Assembly (NCBI GenBank): GCA_963718635.1
Contig: OY970367.1
Coordinates: 5,022,001-5,086,000 of the forward strand
Direction: 5' to 3'
DNA from: JAIOQJ01 sp963718635
GTDB taxonomy: Bacteria > Planctomycetota > Planctomycetia > Gemmatales > Gemmataceae
Length of the DNA: 64,000 bases
Shown here piece by piece: positions 57,592 to 64,000 of this stretch. The position numbers were made by a program, and so were the translations under genes. Under the pieces are notes generated by a model. It worked only from the letters and a program-made list of their open reading frames with translations. It did no database searches and was not told the origin of the DNA. How positions within the stretch are numbered: position 1 is the first letter of the stretch; each line of letters begins with the position of its first letter.

Positions 57592-60500
57592 ATGCCTCTC
57601 TGCCAATGGCTTATCGTGCGGACCGTGTCTACCGTTGCGATTTTCGTCGGTATCAGCCTCTTGGCGCAGACATCTGCTCCACAGCAGCTAACGCCGTTGG
57701 TACTTTTGAAAGGCCATCAGAACACCATTTACGCGGTCGCTTACAGTCCGGATGGCGCTTTGGCGGCAACCGGAAGTTTTGACAAGTCCGTACGACTCTG
57801 GGATGCGAATTCGGGGAAAAGCATTCGTGCCTTCGCGGGTCCAACAGGCCATCAAAATTTCGTTCTGAGTGTCGCTTTCGCGCCCAACGGCGAGAGTCTG
57901 GCCAGCGGCAGCTCCGATAACACGGCTCGCATCTGGGACGTGCCGACGCAGTTGGCAGTTCGCGATCTCGTTCATCAATCGGAATTGAATGCCATTGCGA
58001 TTAGCACGGATGGAAAGCTGGCAGCCGGCGCCGGGAGGTATGGCGGGATCAAACTCTGGAACACCTTGGACGGTAAAGCGGCCGGCGAGTGCCTTGGACA
58101 CATCGGCAGCGCCACCAGTTGTGGATTCAGTGCCAACGGGCAAATGCTGGTAAGCGGCGGCACGGATCGGACAGTCCGCTTTTGGAACACCGCCAATGGG
58201 CAAATGCTCGGTCAGATTGGCGCGCACGAGAGCGAAGTGAATGGCGTCGCCCTGCTGCCGAACAATACGCAAGCAGTGAGCGTCGGCAGCGATGGCTATT
58301 TGAAGTGGTGGCAACTGCCGCCGGTTCTTCCGCGTGTGTTCCTGGCACATAGCGCGCCCGCGACGGCGCTTTGGCTTTCGGCCGATGGCAATGCGTTGCT
58401 CACAGGCGGGGAAGACAAAATCGTGCGCTGGTCGAACGCGGCCAACGGACAGTTGGTGCGCGAATTTACCGGCGCGGGTTCCGCCATCAGCGCGGTCGGC
58501 AGCTCCGCCAATCTTGCCATGATTGCGGCCGGCGGCGCCGACGGCAAACTCTCCGTTTGGAAAAGCGACGATGGAAAGCTTCTGCTGCAAACAAATGCGC
58601 ACACTGGGGGTGTAACCGGGGTAGCTTTCCATCCTTCGCAGCCGATGTTGACGACGGTTGGCGCGGACGGATTGTGCAAGACCTGGTCGATGCCTTTTGT
58701 GGCTTCGCGCAACATCGCAACCCCCGATCGAACTGTTGCCTCAGTCGTCTCGGCCGATGGCAAGCGCCTTTTCACGGCGGGAGCGGACAAAATCATCCGT
58801 TCGTGGGCTGCTGCGACCGGCGCTTTTGAACGTCAGTTTGCCGGGCATACCGGTGTCATTACCGCTTTGGCAATCAGCGCAGACGGAACAACGCTCGTCT
58901 CGGCCGGCGCCGACGAAACCATTCATATTTGGAATGTCGTGAACAGCGGTCAATCATCCCAGATCAGCGGCCATACGGGCGCCATCGATTCACTTTCGCT
59001 GGCAGGCGCCGGCAACCTTCTCGCTTCGGCGGGCAACGACGGCGCCGTCAAGTTCTGGCAGCTACCTGTCAGCGAACCAAAATCATTTGCTCATCCTGAT
59101 GTCATCAACGCATTAACGCTTGCTGCCGATGGGGCTCGCTTTGCTACGATTGCCGGCGACAAGCAGGTGCGTGTTTGGAATCTCGCGTCCAGGCAAATGG
59201 AGCGTGCCTATACCGCTGGCGCCAGCCCGATCGGCGCAATTGCGTTCGGGCCTGACAGCAACGTGCTTGCCGTTGCTGGAATCGATAAATCGCTAACCAT
59301 TTGGAACAGCGGCAAAGAGTTCAAAAAGTTTGCTCCTTTCTCCAGCGCAGTTCAAAGTCTGGCGTTCGCTCCCAGCGGTGCGACTATTGCGGTCGCGTTG
59401 GCCGATCATTCGATTCGCTTGCTGACCGTAGTTGACGGCAAAGAGAGCAAAAGTCTTCTCGGCCACAAAGGCCCGATCACTTGCTTGCAGTACACGCCTA
59501 AAGGCGATCTGTTGCTCTCGGGCAGCGCGGACAAAACGGTGCCGCGTTTGGAATGCCGGCGATGGAACCTCTAAATCCGAATTAGCCATTGGCACGCCGG
59601 TCGCGGCGCTGGCAATCAGCCGAGATGGCGCCCAGGTCGCAGCGGGAGGCGAGCGTACCCTTTCGCGCTGGAATCTCGGTGATGGGAAATTGATTGGTAC
59701 CTTGACCGTTGCCTCCGAGATTAAGGGTTTGTCACTCAGTGTCGACGGGCAAAAAGTTGCGGTAGCCGGCAGCGATGGCAAAGTCCGGATTTTGGGAACC
59801 GACGGCAAAAGTCAGGAGACCTTCGCGCATGAAGGCGCCGTGAGGGATGTCGCCTATCTTCCTGATGGCAAGCGGCTGCTTTCAGCCAGTGCGGATAAAA
59901 CCGCGCGGCTTTGGACGCCTGCTTTTCTCGGTCAAGGAAACCTTACAGGCCCTGTGCGACAGGTGATACTGACGCCCCAAGGCGACAGGGCGTTCTCCGT
60001 GGGCGACGACCGTTTCTTGCGCATTTGGGAGCCCAAGACCGGCAAAGAACTGAAAGCAATCGAGGCTCATGGTGCGTCGATCACCAAGCTGGCGCTTAGT
60101 GCCGACCTGACAAAGGCCATGACGGCGAGTGCCGACAAGTCCGTCAAAGTTTGGAACCTTGCCGAGGGGAAAGCGACAGCGACTATTAGCTTGCCCGCCG
60201 CACAAGCAATCGCCTTTTCACCGAGTGGTGCACGTGCGGTGATCGCATATATCGATGGCGCAACTCGCGTTAAGACTTTCGATGCGGTTACGGGAACAGA
60301 ACTTCAAACAGTTGCCGAGCCCGCGGGCGTTATTAACTATCTTGCTTTCCTGGCCGACAATCGAACTCTGCTCGTCGGCGGCGAAGGCAAGAGCATCGGA
60401 GTTTATGATACTCCAGTGCAGTCGTCCCGGCTTATTCACCCCGGCGGGGTTACAGGCTTTGTCTATAGTCCCAATGGTCTGCAGGCGCTGACCGGCGGCA

Positions 60501-62178
60501 AAGACAAAGTAGTGCATCTTCTTGACCTCGTATCGGGCAAAGAGGTCAAGGCATATGGAGCGCTCGCCGATCCCGTTGCAGCGCTCGCTGCGTCACGTGA
60601 CTTTGTGTTGGTCGCCGCTGCGGCCGGGAAACTGGCAAAGGTTTGGCAGGCGGCCGACGGCAAAGAAATCGCCTCATTAATTCATCCCGCAGAAGTATTG
60701 GCACTGGCCTTCAATGCCGACAAAACAAGGCTTGTCACCGGCGCGGCAGACAATGTTGCCCGGGTGTGGGATCTTGCTTCCGGCCGTGTTTTGCAAACCT
60801 TTCAACTCCCAGGCGCTGTGCGAGGCGTGGCGTTTCATCCGACTCAGCCGGTCGTGTTCACGGCGAGCGCGGACAAGAGCGTGCAGGGGCATCAACAGGC
60901 TATCATTCGGGCGACTTCGGCGTCGGCGTCACCGTTGCGAGCCGTGGCAGTCACGGCGAACGGCAGTCATGCAATCACGGCGGGAGACGACAAGCTCGTC
61001 AAAGCTTGGAACGCCGCCAATGGCGTTAATGATCGAACCTTTGCGGGCGCCGAGGCGCGCTCTATGCAGTGGCTGTTTCGAAAAACGTGCAACTTCTCGC
61101 TACGGCCGGGGCGGACAAAACCGTTCGCGTTTACACCTTCAACGATGCGAAACTTGTCGGCGCCTTTCCGGCGTCCGGGGTTGTCAGAGGGCTCTCCTTC
61201 CATCCCACGTTGCCGATGCTTTCCATCGCGTGCGACGACAAAACGGTGACCGCCTGCAACATTGCCTTTCAGCCTGGACAGCCATTGCCTGCGGAGTTTG
61301 GCAAGACGATACAGACATTTCATCACGCTGACGCGGCCAGCGCAGTAGCATTCTCCGACCAGGGAAATCTCTTCAGCGCCAGCGCGGATAAAACGATCAA
61401 GCAGTGGCGCATTGCATCGGATACGGCGGTACGCAATTTTGCCCATCCGAATCTGGTAGATAGCGTCGCCTTCGACCCGACGAGCAAGTATCTCGCAACC
61501 GGCTGCCACGACGGTGTGCTGCGCATTTTCGACATTGAGAAAAATGCCGTATTGAAGAGCATCAATGCTCATATCCAGACGCAACCCGAACAAAAGGTCT
61601 TCCAGATCTATGCCGTTGCTTGGACGCCCGACGGGAAACAGGTGTTAAGCGCCAGTTACGACAAGACAATGAAGTTGTGGGACGTGGCCAGCGGCAACCT
61701 GATGCGAGAGTTCAAAGCGTATGCGGAGAAAGACTTTCCCAAGGGGCATCGGGATCAGATTTTTTGTGCAGCCTTTACAAAGGACGGCAAGTTTGTCGCC
61801 AGCGGCTCGAGCGATAAGATGATCAAATTATGGAACGTGGCCGATGGCACGGTTGTCCGCGAGTTCGCCAATCCGGGTCTGAAGCAACTGCCCGCCCCCG
61901 AATCGCCGGAAGCTCATCCCGGCTGGGTCTACAGTTTGCGCTTTGCCAACGACGATCGGCATCTCGTCAGCGTGGGGTCCGCCCCCAAGAATGGCGGTTA
62001 TCTGGCCGTCTGGAACGTTGCCGACGGCAAACTGCTTTTTGGCTCTGATGTGCCCACCGGCCCCGTTTGCAGCGTGGCCGTTTCAAAGGATGGCTCGCGA
62101 CTGTTGCTCGGCGGCGCCCCTCGAGATCGACAGGCGCCCGAAGTGGAGGCGCAGATTATTGCGATGCCGGTGAAGTAG
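57592..62178 (+). CDS. Giant secreted WD40-repeat protein (two frameshifts)
   Basis: About 1,528 residues when repaired. A signal peptide (WLIVRTVSTVAIFVGISLLAQ) precedes about 34 WD40-like repeats, counted by RLWDANSG-, KLWNTLDG-, RVWNAGDG- and KLWNVADG-type ends. That number is close to five seven-bladed propellers. No other domain is visible. An extra C at about 59541-59543 and a missing G near 61055-61057 split the gene; corrected, they read DKTVRVWNAGDG and EAALYAVAVSKNV. Such proteins are planctomycete hallmarks, probably protein-binding scaffolds outside the cytoplasm. The ATG at 57592 is chosen for the signal peptide. Confidence 0.86.
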
Positions 62179-62200
62179 GTTCAAAAGTGTGAGCGCTGTT

Positions 62201-62347
62201 TCTTCGCTGGCGCTTCAGGCTTGTAGATTCCGTCAACGCCAACACAAGCCTGAAGCGCCAGCGAAGAGCGAGAATTCGTCGCTGGAACACAAGCCTGAAG
62301 CGCCAGCGAAGAGCAACTGAATTCTTCGCTGGCGCTTCAGGCTTGTA
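62201..62347. repeat. Four copies of the CTTCGCTGGCGCTTCAGGC unit
   Basis: Two plus-oriented copies (TTCTTCGCTGGCGCTTCAGG at 62201 and 62323) flank two inverted ones (ACAAGCCTGAAGCGCCAGCG at about 62243 and 62289). They are in the order + - - +, just after the WD40 stop and before a convergent small gene, and so can form alternative hairpins. Confidence 0.85.
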
Positions 62348-62386
62348 TATAGAACTCGGATTCATTAACGATGAATCTTAAGCCAC

Positions 62387-62575
62387 TTAGAAGAACCAGC
62401 CGGCTAAATAGCTGATCAGGGTGACGACAATCACCAGTAAAAACATGATCACCCAAATTTGAAAGGCTGTCCGTTCGGCCCAGGTGTTCGGGCGACCGCT
62501 CGCGGAGAACTGCGGCACGGGCGGATACGCCGGCTCAGGCGTTGGTTGATTCGGAGCAGGTTGCGGAACGGCCAT
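62387..62575 (-). CDS. Small single-pass membrane protein
   Basis: A 62-residue protein: a Pro-rich N-terminal half (VPQPAPNQPTPEPAYPP) and one C-terminal membrane helix (AFQIWVIMFLLVIVVTLISYLAGWFF). The ATG at 62575 follows AAGGAG. No family is recognised. The tail-anchored layout with a Pro-rich cytosolic part suggests a protein-binding role, but this is a guess. Confidence 0.65.
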   Translation of the reverse strand: MAVPQPAPNQPTPEPAYPPVPQFSASGRPNTWAERTAFQIWVIMFLLVIVVTLISYLAGWFF

Positions 62576-62675
62576 TCGGTTCTCCTTGGCAAGCGTCAAA
62601 ATTCGTCGTTGTCAACCTAACCCGTCAGCGTTTATTTCGCAAGCGCACGTTGGCCTGGCAGGATAGAATTCCTCC

Positions 62676-64000
62676 ATGGCGACCGCAGAAGAACTGGCCT
62701 TTCTGGCGCGCATCCGCGAATGCCCGGAAGACGATGCGCCTCGGCTTATGTTTGCCGACTGGCTCGACGAACAGTGCGACCCTCGCGGCGAGTTCATCCG
62801 TCTCCAGTGCGCGCTCACCCGTCTTTCGCCGGATGATCCGCGCCGAGCGGATCTGAGCCAACGGGAACAACTGCTGCAGGAAAAGCATCAGGCGGCTTGG
62901 AGCGCCCGCTTGCAAGGGCTGGCTGCAGCATGGACCTATCGCCGTGGCCTTATCGAAACGATCGCGGTGGACGCGGAAGCCTTTCTCGAACGCGGCGTCG
63001 AAATCTTTCGGCACGGCCCTATCCGCCGCGTTCGTTTCCTCGATGCCGCCCGCTGCTTCACCAAGCTGGTCGACTCGCCGTTGCTCGGCAAAATCCGCGA
63101 GATCGACCTCTGCGGCAACTACTTGGGCAACGGCGGCATAAACCTTCTGGTCCGAGCTCGTCAATTACAGCACCTGGAGGTGCTGCATCTCGGTTTCAAC
63201 GACCTTACCGATCAAGGGCTACGCTCCTTGGCGGATATTTCGCACTTCACGAACTTGCGCGACCTTTACCTCGACGATAACCGCGAACTGAACACGCCGG
63301 GCATCCGCGCCTTGGCCGATTCACCTTACTTTTCCCAATTGCGGCTGCTCGATCTAAGCGGCAACAGCCTAAATGAAGCCGCCTTGCGCGTGATCATCAA
63401 CGGCGAGTCGCTCAAGCAGCTCGACTCCCTGCTGTTTCACGGCAACCCGATCGGCGATGCCGGCCTCGAAAGCCTCGCTCATTCCGATCTGCTCAAAAGG
63501 ATGCTCGCCCGATCGCCAGCGCTCGATCTCAGCCGTAACCAGATCGGCCCAATCGGAGTTAGAGCGCTGGCCAACGCGCCGGCACTTGAGGGCGTGCAGG
63601 CCCTCAACCTCTCCATGAACTCCATCGGCAACACCGGGCTGACGACTTTGGCCCAATCTCGCTATGTCCGCAACCTTAAAGCGCTGAACGTACTGGAAAA
63701 CCGCATTAGCGATGTCGGCGTCATCGGGTTGGCTCGATCGCGCCTGCCCGAGACGCTCGAATCAATCAACCTAACCGGAAACTTCATTACGGACGATAGC
63801 ATCGCCGCGCTCGACAACGCTGCCGCCGACTTCGACTGGCGAAAGAAAATTGACATTCAGGTTGATGCAGGCTTGCGCAGTGCGAACGCCAACAGGCCGG
63901 CGGTGATCGCCTTCATCAATGCCAGGCTTACCTTGGGTTACTCATCCAGGCGCACGAATTGGCGCGAGACAAGCCAAGGGCTCTGCGGAGCCTGCACTTC
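62676..64000 (+). CDS. Repeat-companion domain (TIGR02996-type) leucine-rich protein (partial at right edge)
   Basis: Open from ATG 62676 to the window end, 441 codons. EELAFLARIRECPEDDAPRLMFADWLDE, then RGEFIRLQCAL, is the repeat-companion domain characteristic of Gemmata-type planctomycetes. After a linker, leucine-rich repeats run from about residue 130 to 385 (IREIDLCGNYLGNGGINLL, LEVLHLGFNDLTDQGLRSL, LRLLDLSGNSLNEAALRVI). No signal peptide is visible, so it is probably cytosolic. The C-terminus is missing; the last 40 residues no longer look like repeats, so a frameshift near the end cannot be excluded. Confidence 0.85.
   Translation, partial: MATAEELAFLARIRECPEDDAPRLMFADWLDEQCDPRGEFIRLQCALTRLSPDDPRRADLSQREQLLQEKHQAAWSARLQGLAAAWTYRRGLIETIAVDAEAFLERGVEIFRHGPIRRVRFLDAARCFTKLVDSPLLGKIREIDLCGNYLGNGGINLLVRARQLQHLEVLHLGFNDLTDQGLRSLADISHFTNLRDLYLDDNRELNTPGIRALADSPYFSQLRLLDLSGNSLNEAALRVIINGESLKQLDSLLFHGNPIGDAGLESLAHSDLLKRMLARSPALDLSRNQIGPIGVRALANAPALEGVQALNLSMNSIGNTGLTTLAQSRYVRNLKALNVLENRISDVGVIGLARSRLPETLESINLTGNFITDDSIAALDNAAADFDWRKKIDIQVDAGLRSANANRPAVIAFINARLTLGYSSRRTNWRETSQGLCGACT

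Noticed and set aside
59541..61060. Programmed ribosomal frameshifting in the WD40 gene
   Set aside because: No slippery heptamer or downstream structure is evident, and similar shifts occur in many unrelated genes here, fitting sequence error better.
36424..62347. Short repeats that could suggest CRISPR
   Set aside because: Units alternate in orientation, have irregular gaps, no uniform spacers and no cas genes.

Overview
The window reads as a chromosomal piece of a planctomycete, probably a Gemmatales-like lineage. This is inferred from content: a repeat-companion (TIGR02996-type) leucine-rich protein, Uma2-family proteins, a DUF1080 protein, very large WD40 and leucine-rich secreted proteins, a FIST protein, a DUF2442 protein, and a secretion/pilus cluster with many pseudopilins. 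The DNA is moderately GC-rich, and its intergenic spaces are full of palindromic repeats. No rRNA, tRNA, CRISPR array or transposase was found.

Layout. 1-9.6 kb: a glycine-rich secreted protein cut by the left edge, a TIM-barrel sugar isomerase, homoserine dehydrogenase (hom), a DUF1080 protein, an Uma2 protein, an M50 protease, hisS and two secreted proteins. 9.7-13 kb: a PEP/pyruvate-binding phosphotransferase shaped like rifampicin phosphotransferase, then a RelE/Phd-type toxin-antitoxin pair. 13.3-34.7 kb: a type II secretion/type IV pilus-like cluster with two GspE/PilB ATPases, PilT, a GspF/PilC platform protein, five pseudopilin-like proteins and two giant paralogous GspK-like proteins. 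A HEPN-like gene plus two tandem paralogues of an unknown small protein sit inside this cluster, between pilT and the second ATPase. 34.7-45.6 kb: a membrane protein, a GNAT acetyltransferase, a FIST protein, a palindrome-packed non-coding islet, a second Uma2 protein, a VapBC-like pair, an IspH fused to a ferritin-like diiron domain, a regulator/membrane-protein pair and pdxH. 45.8-64 kb: a leucine-rich/OB-fold secreted protein, rlmN, rdgB, xerD, a thiolase, a large H+-pyrophosphatase, DUF2442, a WD40 protein of about 34 repeats, a small membrane protein and a leucine-rich protein cut by the right edge.

About 17 single- or two-base indels and one nonsense change interrupt otherwise well-conserved genes, including hom, hisS, xerD and the thiolase. 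Each can be repaired by a minimal edit, often in a homopolymer or short repeat, so residual sequencing error is the likeliest cause. I therefore annotate each such gene as one locus spanning the break.

The most unusual observations are the IspH-ferritin fusion, the two roughly 1,400-residue GspK-like proteins with a lamin-tail-like segment, the HEPN trio inside the pilus operon, a dispersed repeat that forms the leader peptides of two pseudopilins, and a three-copy palindromic element with strictly conserved geometry at 39.0-39.6 kb.
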